In this document: positions 17,334 to 25,554 of the stretch, piece after piece
How positions within the stretch are numbered: the first letter of the stretch is position 1
How the letters are laid out: each line of letters begins with the position of its first letter
NCBI GenBank assembly: GCA_017541465.1
Contig: JAFXYZ010000064.1
Span: 18,885 to 82,884 of the forward strand
Direction: 5' to 3'
DNA from: a bacterium
GTDB lineage: Bacteria > Cyanobacteriota > Vampirovibrionia > Gastranaerophilales > Gastranaerophilaceae
Length of the DNA: 64,000 nucleotides
Translations under genes and position numbers: made by a program
The notes under the pieces: generated by a model
What the model was told of the DNA's origin: nothing
Databases searched by the model: none
Seen by the model: the letters and a program-made list of their open reading frames with translations, nothing else

Positions 17334-18131
17334 GGAATATTGTTATTTATTTCTTGTGTATTTGTACTGTTTTGCCCGCTTTTTTGTCAGGCAGAGCCTA
17401 CTTATGCTTCACTTTCGCCTGTTCCGACAGAAATTGTTTATGCCTTAGGGGCTCAGGACAGGCTTCTTGGAGTTTCGACGACCTGCAATTATCCTGAGGA
17501 CACTAAAAATAAGCCTAAAATCGGGGATACCTATTTTGTTAATATGGAATTGCTCATGAAACTTCAGCCCGATTATCTTTTTGCGATGAACTCGGCTAAG
17601 GCCATGCTCGGCGAACTCAGGCTGACAAAGACAAAGCCCGTTTATTTTGAGTTTTCGAGCGTAAACGATATATACGGCGGAATAAGAGAAATAGCCAAAA
17701 TCGTTGAGAGAGAGCAGGAGGGTGAGGTTTTAATTCGGGATATAAAAGAAAAAATCGTTCAGAATAAGACAAACAACCCTCAGAAAATACTCTATATCGT
17801 TCAGACTGAGCCCATTATCACCATCGGGAACAGGAGTTTCATTAATGACGTTATAAAACAGTCGGGGCATATTTCGGTTACGGATTCTCTAAATTACTAT
17901 TACCCCATTATAAATGCCGATTTTGCTATGAAAGCTGAACCCGATGTCATTATTATTGCTTATCCGGATAAAGTCGATTTTATTAAAACCCTTTTTCCCG
18001 ACACCCCGATTTTCTATCTTCACAAGGAGCAGCAGGATATAATCAACCGCTCGGGCCCGAGGGTTTACGAGGCAGTAAAACTGTTTGCGGAGCTTGATTT
18101 TCCGACCTCCTTTGAAAAGGGTTCATGGTAG
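17292..18131 (+). CDS. btuF: periplasmic cobalamin-binding protein (BtuF-like)
   Basis: Substrate-binding protein of the B12 ABC transporter. A hydrophobic signal (ILLFISCVFVLFCPLFCQA) is followed by PTYASLSPVPTEIVYALG and GDTYFVNMELLMKLQPDYLF, both typical of the class III BtuF/FhuD fold, and ends DVIIIAYPDKVDF...LHKEQQDI. The start is uncertain: GTG at 17292 and TTG at 17340 both give a signal peptide but neither has a good ribosome-binding site, and the frame is open back through repeat copy 2 to an ATG at 17196 inside btuD. The repeat may therefore have replaced or extended the original 5' end. Confidence 0.8.
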   Translation: MKSTTATSAKVFQDGILLFISCVFVLFCPLFCQAEPTYASLSPVPTEIVYALGAQDRLLGVSTTCNYPEDTKNKPKIGDTYFVNMELLMKLQPDYLFAMNSAKAMLGELRLTKTKPVYFEFSSVNDIYGGIREIAKIVEREQEGEVLIRDIKEKIVQNKTNNPQKILYIVQTEPIITIGNRSFINDVIKQSGHISVTDSLNYYYPIINADFAMKAEPDVIIIAYPDKVDFIKTLFPDTPIFYLHKEQQDIINRSGPRVYEAVKLFAELDFPTSFEKGSW

Positions 18132-18187
18132 ATTAAAAAATTCTTGACAGCGCTGCGCTGAACTTTTCATAGCGGAAACGATAGGCG
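18132..18187 (-). pseudogene. remnant duplicate of the csaB 3' end
   Basis: On the minus strand this stretch encodes YRFRYEKFSAALSRIF and a stop, the same ending as the intact csaB gene about 100 bp away, with silent and near-silent differences. The similarity breaks off next to the GTAG-headed hairpin at 18188. It has no start codon and is a leftover of a duplication or recombination. Confidence 0.75.
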
Positions 18188-18211
18188 GTAGGTCGTGTTG
18201 TAAAACACGAC
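18188..18211 (+). repeat. GTAG-headed REP-like hairpin, copy 1
   Basis: GTAGG followed by a perfect 8-bp hairpin GTCGTGTT / AACACGAC with a GTAA loop. The GTAG header plus hairpin layout matches REP sequences mobilised by RAYT (Y1 transposase-related) proteins. Three other hairpins in the window share the header. Confidence 0.6.
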
Positions 18212-18240
18212 AACAGGTTGTGTGAAATCAGAGAAATCAC

Positions 18241-19272
18241 TTAAAAAATTCTCGAGAGTGCTGCGCTGAATTTTTCGTATCTGAACCGATAATTCGTGAA
18301 ATCGAGTTCTGAGAGTTTGTTTTCGCTTGTTGAAAACTCCCTCACAATCTCATCGATTGTATCTGGTCTGTCGGGTTTTAAGGTCTTTAAACTAAAATCG
18401 TTTGCTATCTTGTCAACCTTTATGTCATACGATATGGGCAGAGTTTTTATCCCTGTTTTTATTCCGACAAGGCAGGCATGAAATCTCATTGCAATAAGTG
18501 CGTTAAGGGTGCTGAAAGAATTGACTATTTCATCTCTTGTATCGCAAAAGACTATTTCGGGCTCGCAATCGGGGTTGAGAGATTTTAAATAAGTCGAAAA
18601 CCTCTGACAAATTGCACTGTCCGTTGATGCCTGAAACGGATAAATCAAAACATCGTGGTTTGGGAAGTATTTTATAACACTGACGGCAAGAAGTCTCAGA
18701 AAATCTTCGCTCATTGTTTTCCAGTTCCTGAGCTGAATACCTATCCTTCCCTGAGGTCTCGGCTCTTTCACATCAATATTCCAGACGGGATCAATACACA
18801 TAACGGGGTTAATTCCGTATCTTTGAAGATAAAACTTACTGTTTTCATCTCGAACGGAAATATAAGATGCCTTTTTGAGTAGTGAAACCGTTATTTTCTG
18901 AAGAATTTCAGACTGAATAGGACCTATGCCCTGCGCAAAAATGACTATTTTTTTCTTGAAAAAGGAGGCAAGAAAAATGATAAAAAGGTAATAAATAAGA
19001 CTTTTTTTGCTTGTTGCATCCTGCAAAAGACTTCCACCGCCAGAAATCAGCAGGTCTGTATTCTTTATCGCCTTTATAACATCGAAAATTTTGAAGGAAT
19101 TAACCGAACGAACCCTGTATTCTTTTTTTGTATATTCGGTGTCCGAGGAAAAAACGGTTATATCAATGCCACTGTCAAACTGTCTGAGGTTGTCGATAAG
19201 CACACTTAATACGGCTTCATCGCCGAAGTTGTGAAATCCGTAATATCCTGAAATGCAAACCTTTTTAGCCAT
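18241..19272 (-). CDS. csaB: polysaccharide pyruvyl transferase family protein (CsaB-like)
   Basis: A 343-residue enzyme expected to add a pyruvate ketal from phosphoenolpyruvate to a cell-envelope polysaccharide; in Gram-positive bacteria CsaB modification anchors S-layer proteins. GYYGFHNFGDEA (residues 9-20), ISGGGSLLQD with the Gly triplet at 78-80, FAQGIGPI and IAMRFHACLVG are the family blocks. It starts 8 bp inside the PfkB gene end, so the two are co-transcribed. A remnant copy of its 3' end lies just downstream. Confidence 0.88.
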   Translation of the reverse strand: MAKKVCISGYYGFHNFGDEAVLSVLIDNLRQFDSGIDITVFSSDTEYTKKEYRVRSVNSFKIFDVIKAIKNTDLLISGGGSLLQDATSKKSLIYYLFIIFLASFFKKKIVIFAQGIGPIQSEILQKITVSLLKKASYISVRDENSKFYLQRYGINPVMCIDPVWNIDVKEPRPQGRIGIQLRNWKTMSEDFLRLLAVSVIKYFPNHDVLIYPFQASTDSAICQRFSTYLKSLNPDCEPEIVFCDTRDEIVNSFSTLNALIAMRFHACLVGIKTGIKTLPISYDIKVDKIANDFSLKTLKPDRPDTIDEIVREFSTSENKLSELDFTNYRFRYEKFSAALSRIF

Positions 19273-20209
19273 TTGTCCCCTTGTAGTGCTTCATAACGTC
19301 ACTTTTTGACGGAATAGATTTTATTGCGCCGACATTTTGTGTCTGAAGTCCCGCAACAATAGCTGCGAAGCGCCCTGCTTCAAACGGTGTTTTGCCTGTC
19401 GTGAGTGCGTGGAGGAAGGCTCCATTGAATACATCGCCTGCGCCCGTAACGTCAACAGGCTCTGAGGAGGTGTATTCCGTAAAGTTTACTTCTCCGTTAT
19501 ATCCGATGTAGTAGCCTTTGTCGAGGTGCGACTTGATTACTACGGTTGAAATTCCTTTATCTCTGAAGAATTTTATAAGAAGGTCAACGGAATCGGTATT
19601 CGGAATAACCTTAGAATCGTTGCGGATATTGAGGAAGATAATATCAAGATAGTCCGAAATCTCTTCAAATGCCTCTTTTGCCTCCTCGTTAGACCAGACC
19701 TTTGAGTTAAAGTTCGGATCATAGGCGCATAAAATCTTGTTTTCTTTTGCTATCTCGTAAGCTCTTTTTACCGCCTCTCTTGAGGTCAGAGATAGTGACT
19801 GCGTTAAGCCTGTTGAATAGACGACAGATGCTGATTTTATATAATCCTCCGAAATATCGTCAATACAGAGGTGGGTTGCTGCCGTTTTTCTTCTGTAGTA
19901 AGCAAATTCCTTTTCTTCACACGAAATTCTCGAGATGATATAGAGCCCGTTAAACCCGTTTACAGGCTTAACCTGGGAAATATCAAGCCCTTCAGACTGC
20001 CAGCTGTCAAGAAGATAGTCTTTAAAACAGTCCATTCCTATTCTTGAAATGAAGCCTACTCTTGAACCCATACGAAGCGCAGAAATAGCAGTCGCCAGAG
20101 TGTCTCCGCCGTAGTATTTGTTTAAGGTATTTGCATAATATAAACTTTCGGTGCTTGAAAGCTCTATAAGGCTCTCGCCTATTACAATTAAATCAAGTTT
20201 TTCTGCCAT
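19265..20209 (-). CDS. PfkB-family carbohydrate kinase
   Basis: A 314-residue cytoplasmic sugar kinase of the ribokinase/PfkB family. The GG sugar-binding motif (YYGGDTLATAISALRMG) is at 32-49 and the C-terminal signature DVTGAGDVFNGAF at 253-265, with D259 as catalytic base. The sequence resembles 2-keto-3-deoxygluconate kinases most, but fructokinase cannot be excluded. It overlaps the csaB start by 8 bp, which may tie it to envelope sugar metabolism. Confidence 0.88.
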   Translation of the reverse strand: MAEKLDLIVIGESLIELSSTESLYYANTLNKYYGGDTLATAISALRMGSRVGFISRIGMDCFKDYLLDSWQSEGLDISQVKPVNGFNGLYIISRISCEEKEFAYYRRKTAATHLCIDDISEDYIKSASVVYSTGLTQSLSLTSREAVKRAYEIAKENKILCAYDPNFNSKVWSNEEAKEAFEEISDYLDIIFLNIRNDSKVIPNTDSVDLLIKFFRDKGISTVVIKSHLDKGYYIGYNGEVNFTEYTSSEPVDVTGAGDVFNGAFLHALTTGKTPFEAGRFAAIVAGLQTQNVGAIKSIPSKSDVMKHYKGTNG

Positions 20210-20220
20210 AATTTATCTTT

Positions 20221-20244
20221 CGGTAGACTAAAGTCTACCCTACA
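20221..20244 (-). repeat. GTAG-headed REP-like hairpin, copy 2
   Basis: The 24-base sequence is the exact reverse complement of the copy at 46727-46750: TGTAGG header and GGTAGACT / AGTCTACC hairpin. It lies in the gap between divergent PfkB and mutL genes. Confidence 0.7.
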
Positions 20245-20365
20245 TGTGCATATTTTGTCTATGTTAAGGCTATCAAAAAAGTGTGATTTGGTCAAATTAT
20301 TAATATCTTCCATATTTCTTTACAAAATATATATTTTCTCGAAAAAAAGTATTAGAATAGAAAAC

Positions 20366-22147
20366 ATGCGAAGAATTAAACAGTTATCGAAACACTTAAT
20401 AAATCAGATTGCTGCTGGCGAAGTTATCGAGCGCCCGATGTCTGTTGTTAAGGAATTAACCGAAAATTCCATTGACGCAGGGGCTACAAAAATTGAAATC
20501 TCCGTCTCAAACGAATGCAGAGACATAAGAATTGCCGATAACGGTTCGGGTATTCACCCGGACGACATTGAACTCGCCTTCACAAACCACGCAACAAGTA
20601 AACTTGAAGATGAAAATTCTCTTTTCAACATAGAAACCCTCGGCTTCAGAGGGGAAGCCCTGGCAAGTATTATTTCCATTTCAAAAGTTGTCTGCACAAC
20701 AAGAACAAAAGATTTTGAATACGGCATAAGGGTTGAAGCAAAAGGAAGCGAGATAACCAAAAGTCAGACAGGCTGCGCGCAGGGAACTATTTTTGAAATC
20801 TCTGATATTTTCTACAACCAGCCTGCAAGATTAAAGTTTTTAAAGAGCGCAAAAACAGAGTTTGCCTATATTCAGGAGTTAGTCTCAACCATAGCGCTTT
20901 CTCACCCCGAAATTTCGTTTGTTTTAAAGAATAACGGGCAGTTAATTCTTTCCTGCGCCCAGAATAGCGACCTTGCAACGAGAATTAACGAGGTTTATTC
21001 GGTCAATGTTGATGATGAATTTGAACCTCTTAAAAAGTCCGATAAACTGTCAGGGCTTGAAGTAAGCGGATATACAAGTCTGCCGACTTTTACGCGCTCA
21101 AGTAAAAAATCTTATTTCACTTTTGTTAATTCGCGCATGGTTAAGTGTCCGATTTTGATTAAGGCTATTGATTTAGCCTATAAAAACACTCTTCCCATAG
21201 GCAAATATCCGTTTGTTGTTTTAAATCTGACACTTCCCTCAGAGGATGTCGATGTAAATGCTCACCCGACAAAGCGGGAAATCAGGTATAAAAACCCTAA
21301 TCAGATTTTTAATTTTGTTCAGAGCGCAATATCCCAGGCTATTTCGGGGCTTTCTTACAAGCAAAATATAACAATGCCAGCTCCAAAGTCAGAGTTTGCT
21401 TTTCCTTCAATGTCAGAAGATAACGACACCTATTTTCTTGACGAAACAAAGAATATAGAGCCGCTTTCAAGACCGTTTTCGCCTGTTTCCGTTAAGGAGC
21501 AGCCCGTTTTGACCATGAAGGAATCAAAACAGATGGTTCAGACGGCGCTTCTCGATTTTCCAAAAGAGGAAAAAGAGGAGGAAAAAATTAAGGTTATCGG
21601 GCAGTATGCCGATACCTATATTCTCGTTGAAAACCCCTCAGGGCTTGAAATTATCGACCAGCATATCGCAGAAGAGCGATATATTTATGAAAAGCTCAAA
21701 AAAGAGCAGATAGTTGCTTCTCAGCTTATATTAATTTCTGAAGCACTGACGGTTGAACCCTCTGAGAGTGTTTTAATACAAAATTCTCAGGAAGTGCTTG
21801 AAAAATACGGCTATAAAATAGACGTTTTAGAACCGACAAAGGTTATTTTTCGAAAAATTCCCCAAATTCTCTCTAACAGGAATCTTCAGGATATTTTAAC
21901 CGAAATTCTTCAGAACCTTAAAGATGCTCAGAGTGACGGAATTAATACTTTAGAAGAAAAGATTTTAATAACAACTTCCTGCAAGGCGGCAGTGAAGGCT
22001 AATACTCCTTTGACAGTGGTGCAAATGGAGGACATCGTGCGCCGATGGCGCACTACTTCCCAACCCTACACATGCCCTCATGGCAGAACAATATCACACA
22101 TAATACTCCATAAAGAGCTCGCGGCATTTTTCGGCAGACAAAAGTAA
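20366..22147 (+). CDS. mutL: DNA mismatch repair protein MutL
   Basis: MutL couples mismatch recognition to strand removal. The GHKL ATPase motifs are intact: NSIDAGAT (34-41), DNGSGI (58-63) and GFRGEA (93-98), followed by DVDVNAHPTKREIR. The C-terminal endonuclease motif reads DQHIAEERYIYE (431-442), matching DQHAxxExxxxE except that Ala is Ile; CPHGR at 570-574 and SCKAAVKAN complete the metal site. This is therefore the nicking type of MutL found in bacteria without MutH. The start at MRRIKQLSKH is chosen by family alignment; the ribosome-binding site is weak. Length 593 residues is normal. Confidence 0.95.
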   Translation: MRRIKQLSKHLINQIAAGEVIERPMSVVKELTENSIDAGATKIEISVSNECRDIRIADNGSGIHPDDIELAFTNHATSKLEDENSLFNIETLGFRGEALASIISISKVVCTTRTKDFEYGIRVEAKGSEITKSQTGCAQGTIFEISDIFYNQPARLKFLKSAKTEFAYIQELVSTIALSHPEISFVLKNNGQLILSCAQNSDLATRINEVYSVNVDDEFEPLKKSDKLSGLEVSGYTSLPTFTRSSKKSYFTFVNSRMVKCPILIKAIDLAYKNTLPIGKYPFVVLNLTLPSEDVDVNAHPTKREIRYKNPNQIFNFVQSAISQAISGLSYKQNITMPAPKSEFAFPSMSEDNDTYFLDETKNIEPLSRPFSPVSVKEQPVLTMKESKQMVQTALLDFPKEEKEEEKIKVIGQYADTYILVENPSGLEIIDQHIAEERYIYEKLKKEQIVASQLILISEALTVEPSESVLIQNSQEVLEKYGYKIDVLEPTKVIFRKIPQILSNRNLQDILTEILQNLKDAQSDGINTLEEKILITTSCKAAVKANTPLTVVQMEDIVRRWRTTSQPYTCPHGRTISHIILHKELAAFFGRQK

Positions 22148-22250
22148 AAAAAGTCTTTCCCTTTTGTGTCATCGGGAAAGACAGAATTAGTAAAAGAGAC
22201 ATCGCCAACATTCTGCCACAGGTGATATTATTTTTCCGTTTTTCAGAGGG
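22148..22250 (-). ncRNA. candidate small RNA ending in an intrinsic terminator
   Basis: Read on the minus strand there is a hairpin GTCTTTCCC / GGGAAAGAC (22153-22182) followed by TTTTTTT, a proper Rho-independent terminator. Just before it lies a second small stem (ATCACC / GGCGAT). No minus-strand gene exists to the right, so a short transcript starting in the 22250-22430 gap would have to be the client. On the plus strand the hairpin lacks a T tail and so is not a good mutL terminator. The 5' end is not defined. Confidence 0.35.
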
Positions 22251-22429
22251 ATTTTTTAATAAATGTAAAGGGAAATTGCCTTTATATTGCGTTTTTAAGG
22301 GTATTGCTTTATATTAAGTATGATTTATACACTTTTTAAACAAATGTAAAAATAATTAATATTTTTAACTAAAAAAGGCAATTTTTTCTTCTCAGTGACA
22401 TTATAGAGAAAGAATAAATTAGGTTAATT

Positions 22430-23470
22430 ATGCAAATAACAAAAATAACAACAACACAGCCAAAACAAAACAACAGTATATCTTATAAACAATCAACACC
22501 GTCATTTAAGGGCTTCGATTCAATGGTAGTAAATGTAATGGAGGCAATCGAGCGTGGCGGTCTGGTTGCATCGTTTACTACACAGGATATGCTGGGTACT
22601 AATCTGCCGAGACCTATTACGGCACTTTCACGTAACAAGAAAGAAAACAAGGGGCAGAAAAACAAGACGTTTGCTCTTAAAGAAGCCCTTAGAGAATTTA
22701 CAACAGGCCCGAGCATGTTCATTATTCCGGGGATTATTCTTTCTGTTGCAAAGAAGAGTATCGGAAAAGCTATGGATATTCCCGCTCAGTTTATAAAGGG
22801 CATGGGTGAAATCTACAAGTCCGCTCCTTTAACCGCTCAGGGTGCGGCTGTTGCAAAAACCGAATTTTACAAAAATGTATTTGAAAATATTCTGAAGAAC
22901 TCAACAACTACACTTCCCGAAAAAGAACTTCACGCAAAAGCAGCTGAGTTTGCTGAAAATCTCGCTCAAATCGATAAAGCAAAACCGAAAAACTTCCTCA
23001 AAAACTTCAGAGGTATCTTTGAAGCAGGTTCTCAGCAGGATTTAATCACAGAGCTTTCAGATAAATTCTTCCACACTATCAAAACAAACAACGACAACGC
23101 ACTTGCTGATTTTACGGTTGGCACACTGGATGTCGGTGTTGACGGTGTTAAGAAATCTGCTCCCTTCAAGAAATTAATCGGTTATATGAGAAATTACGCA
23201 GATGATGTCGTTGAAAAGACAACCGAAACCATCAATATCCAGTCTGCAAAACCGACTCTCGAGAAGGTTACAGAGTTTATCAACAATGCAAATATAAAGA
23301 GAATTACTGGCAGATATACTCTTAACCTCCTTATGGCAGGCGCAGTCCTCTGCTTCCTCCCGATGATACCGAAAATTTACAACGTCAGCAAGGATAACCC
23401 GGCACTCAGAGGTCTGGAAAAACCGGTAGAGCATGAAAAAGCCGAAATAACAAAGAAAGGAGCGAATTAA
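22430..23470 (+). CDS. SFKG-motif membrane protein, unknown function
   Basis: A 346-residue protein that starts MQITKITTTQPKQ and carries PSFKGFDS at residues 24-31. There is no Sec signal. Hydrophobic segments occur near 95-112 (MFIIPGIILSVAKK) and near the C terminus (LLMAGAVLCFLPMIPKIY). The middle is helical and charged. The next gene, 2 bp away after its stop, begins MQINKIQAP and has VAFKGN, so the pair are related at the N terminus and surely co-transcribed. The short N-terminal motif recurs in other genes of the window and may be a lineage-specific targeting signal. No function is known. Confidence 0.8.
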   Translation: MQITKITTTQPKQNNSISYKQSTPSFKGFDSMVVNVMEAIERGGLVASFTTQDMLGTNLPRPITALSRNKKENKGQKNKTFALKEALREFTTGPSMFIIPGIILSVAKKSIGKAMDIPAQFIKGMGEIYKSAPLTAQGAAVAKTEFYKNVFENILKNSTTTLPEKELHAKAAEFAENLAQIDKAKPKNFLKNFRGIFEAGSQQDLITELSDKFFHTIKTNNDNALADFTVGTLDVGVDGVKKSAPFKKLIGYMRNYADDVVEKTTETINIQSAKPTLEKVTEFINNANIKRITGRYTLNLLMAGAVLCFLPMIPKIYNVSKDNPALRGLEKPVEHEKAEITKKGAN

Positions 23471-23472
23471 TT

Positions 23473-24432
23473 ATGCAAATTAATAAAATTCAAGCTCCTA
23501 TGCTTCAGAAACCGCAAAATAACAATAAATCGGTTGCCTTCAAAGGAAATCCCGTAGAATTGGCAGGAAAGCTTGTAGGAAAGGGTTCTCTGACCAAATT
23601 CGCCGATAAGATTGAGTTTGACAGTATCAATATGCCGTTCCCCGTTCTTGCAACGGTTATGATTTTCGGTGTTATCATTCCGAGACTTGTTCAGGCTCAG
23701 GACGAATACGACAGAGAAGAAATCATGAGAAGAGACCTGATTTCAACAGTCGTTATCACAACCGCTCAGCCTGTTATTAATAAATCAATATCAGCAATAA
23801 CGGAGGCAAAATCAGGACTTGCTCTTGCAACTAAACCCGCTACGAAAAACGGCTTCCAAAAGGTTCTGAGCTACCTTAACCCCGTTGGCGGTGTCAGAGT
23901 TCTGAACGGTGACCAAATCGCTGCAAAATATTCAAAAATTGACGGGTATAAAAACGGTATTGCAGGTTTCTGTGATTTCGTTACAGGTAACGGCGGCAAC
24001 CTCAAAAAAATGTTCAGCTATGAAAAAGGCGGAACAAAAGAAATCGTTGAAAAAATTGTCGGCAAAGACATCTTTGAAGCAGGTGACAATAAGGCAATAA
24101 GAGATGCGCTTGCAGATGCCGCAAAAAAAGGTACAAAAGAAATCGGAGAACTCTACGCTAAGTTCGCAGACAAGAATAATCCGTTTGTAATCAAAGCAAA
24201 ATCACTTAATTCAACCTTCGGATTCCTGTCAATGTTCCTCCTCGTTCCTGCTTTGTTAGGTTTTGCTATTCCTAAAGTAAACGAAAGAATAACAAAGAAG
24301 AAATTCCTCGAAAGACAGGCAGCAGAACAGGAAAAAGCACAAAATTCTATTCGGAATGCCGCAAAACTTCCCGCTCAGCTGAAAAGCCCTTTGGCTATGA
24401 GTAATATAAACGTTTCTACAAAAATAAAATAA
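23473..24432 (+). CDS. AFKG-motif membrane protein, unknown function
   Basis: A 319-residue partner of the preceding gene, starting MQINKIQAP with SVAFKGN at residues 21-27. Hydrophobic stretches lie at about 58-71 (FPVLATVMIFGVII) and 255-272 (GFLSMFLLVPALLGFAI), giving the same layout as its neighbour: short N-terminal motif, first membrane segment, long soluble middle, last membrane segment near the C terminus, and a charged tail. GGAGCG upstream, inside the end of the previous gene, is the likely ribosome-binding site. A terminator follows. Confidence 0.8.
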   Translation: MQINKIQAPMLQKPQNNNKSVAFKGNPVELAGKLVGKGSLTKFADKIEFDSINMPFPVLATVMIFGVIIPRLVQAQDEYDREEIMRRDLISTVVITTAQPVINKSISAITEAKSGLALATKPATKNGFQKVLSYLNPVGGVRVLNGDQIAAKYSKIDGYKNGIAGFCDFVTGNGGNLKKMFSYEKGGTKEIVEKIVGKDIFEAGDNKAIRDALADAAKKGTKEIGELYAKFADKNNPFVIKAKSLNSTFGFLSMFLLVPALLGFAIPKVNERITKKKFLERQAAEQEKAQNSIRNAAKLPAQLKSPLAMSNINVSTKIK

Positions 24433-24456
24433 TCAAAAATAACCAAAACGCAAAAC

Positions 24457-24489
24457 AGCCGATAAGAGTTTCCTCTGTCGGCTTTTTGC
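24457..24489 (+). terminator. intrinsic terminator after the SFKG gene pair
   Basis: Stem AGCCGATA / TGTCGGCT (one G-U pair) followed by TTTTT. Confidence 0.8.
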
Positions 24490-24520
24490 TATTAAAATGT
24501 TGGTTTGCTCTCTCGTTCCT

Positions 24521-24599
24521 ACATGTGGTTCAGTGGGATATAAAGTTTTTTCTGATACAGGTAAAGCACGACGCTTTATATCCCGAACCGAACACATGT
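24521..24599. repeat. 79-nt long imperfect hairpin
   Basis: ACATGTG at one end pairs with CACATGT at the other; inside these GTTC pairs with GAAC and GGGATATAAAG pairs with CTTTATATCCC (11 bp), leaving a 28-nt loop. It sits in a 400-bp gap without genes. It could be a miniature mobile element or a structured RNA; no coding is visible. Confidence 0.6.
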
Positions 24600-24642
24600 T
24601 GTGTCTTAATACGTTAAATATATCCTGTGTTTTTTGAATTGC

Positions 24643-24663
24643 TGCCTTGCCTTTTGCAAGGCA
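24643..24663. repeat. small perfect hairpin
   Basis: TGCCTTGC / GCAAGGCA with a five-base loop, between the long hairpin and the dtd gene. It lacks a T tail, so it is probably not a terminator. Confidence 0.4.
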
Positions 24664-24760
24664 AACTGCAAATATCCTTATATATATAAAAATTTGTTTC
24701 CTTTGATTATTGACTTTTTTTGCGCTATTGTGAAGAAACTGTAATGTTTTTTGTTTTTAT

Positions 24761-24797
24761 CCTCGCCCCTTACGGGAGAGGGATAGGGAGAGGGGGC
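24761..24797. repeat. CCCTCTCC-type intergenic repeat
   Basis: G/C-rich block with GCCCC and GGGGC ends and interior GGGAGAGGG. Similar blocks occur near 51008, 59300 and 60040. It stands out from the AT-rich surroundings and resembles widely dispersed CCTCTCCC palindromes of many genomes. Confidence 0.45.
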
Positions 24798-24834
24798 AAT
24801 TTGTATATTCTGTTTTGATGTTATTATATTTACT

Positions 24835-25272
24835 ATGAAAGCAGTTATTCAGAGAGTTAAATCCGCCTCGGTTACGATAGAGGGCAAAGTTTACAGCCAA
24901 ATAAAAGAGGGCTGTCTGGTTCTTTTGGGAATTGACAAAGCGGATAAGACCGAAAATGCGGATAAGATAGCCGAAAAACTCGTTAACCTGAGAATTTTTG
25001 AAGATGACAAAGGGAAGATGTCAAAGTCGGTTAAGGATATTGATGGCGAGCTTTTGGTTGTTTCACAGTTCACTATCTGCGCTGATTTAAAGAAGGGTAA
25101 CAGACCTTCGTTTGACAATGCAATGCAGCCAGATGAAGCTGAAAAGCTGTATGAATATACCGTTGAACAGATTAAAAAGTTTGATGTGCCTGTCGAAACA
25201 GGTGTCTTTGGTGCGCACATGGAGGTCAAACTCCTCAACAACGGCCCTGTGACGTTTGTTTTAGAAAGATAA
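24835..25272 (+). CDS. dtd: D-aminoacyl-tRNA deacylase
   Basis: Dtd removes D-amino acids (and glycine mischarged on tRNA-Ala) from tRNA in the cytoplasm. The 145-residue length is standard. SQFTICAD (77-84) holds the catalytic Thr80, and NNGPVTFVLE contains the cross-subunit Gly-cisPro motif at 137-138. The protein starts MKAVIQRVKSASV, the usual N terminus. It stands alone between the repeat-rich gap and two convergent Xre genes. Confidence 0.96.
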   Translation: MKAVIQRVKSASVTIEGKVYSQIKEGCLVLLGIDKADKTENADKIAEKLVNLRIFEDDKGKMSKSVKDIDGELLVVSQFTICADLKKGNRPSFDNAMQPDEAEKLYEYTVEQIKKFDVPVETGVFGAHMEVKLLNNGPVTFVLER

Positions 25273-25293
25273 ATTTAATGTAAAAAGCCCAAC

Positions 25294-25527
25294 CTATTTA
25301 CTAAAAAATTTTTCAACAGGTGTATTCAAGGCAAAAGAAATCTGGATTAATAGGGGCAGACCGGGTTTATCCTTGTTATTTTCAATACGATTTATAAATT
25401 CACGGGAACAATTAACTTCTTCAGCCAGTTTTTCCTGTGAAATATTAGCTTTCTCTCTGTATATTTTTATGTTTGAACCAATATTTGTATAAATATTTTG
25501 TTCATATTTGGGAAATTTGTCTTGCAT
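25294..25527 (-). CDS. Xre-family helix-turn-helix regulator (first)
   Basis: A 77-residue Cro/CI-type DNA-binding protein. The HTH spans residues 17-70: IGSNIKIYREKANISQEKLAEEV followed by NCSREFINRIENNKDKP and the ending LNTPVEKFF. It has no extra domain. It is tandem with a second Xre gene 27 bp upstream and convergent with dtd. Such tandem small regulators often autoregulate; no toxin partner was found. Confidence 0.85.
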   Translation of the reverse strand: MQDKFPKYEQNIYTNIGSNIKIYREKANISQEKLAEEVNCSREFINRIENNKDKPGLPLLIQISFALNTPVEKFFSK

Positions 25528-25554
25528 AAATTCAATTTTATAAGTAAATAACGG

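Noticed and set aside
22153..22182. Terminator for mutL on the plus strand
   Set aside because: The hairpin lacks a T tail in that direction; the T7 run is on the minus strand side.
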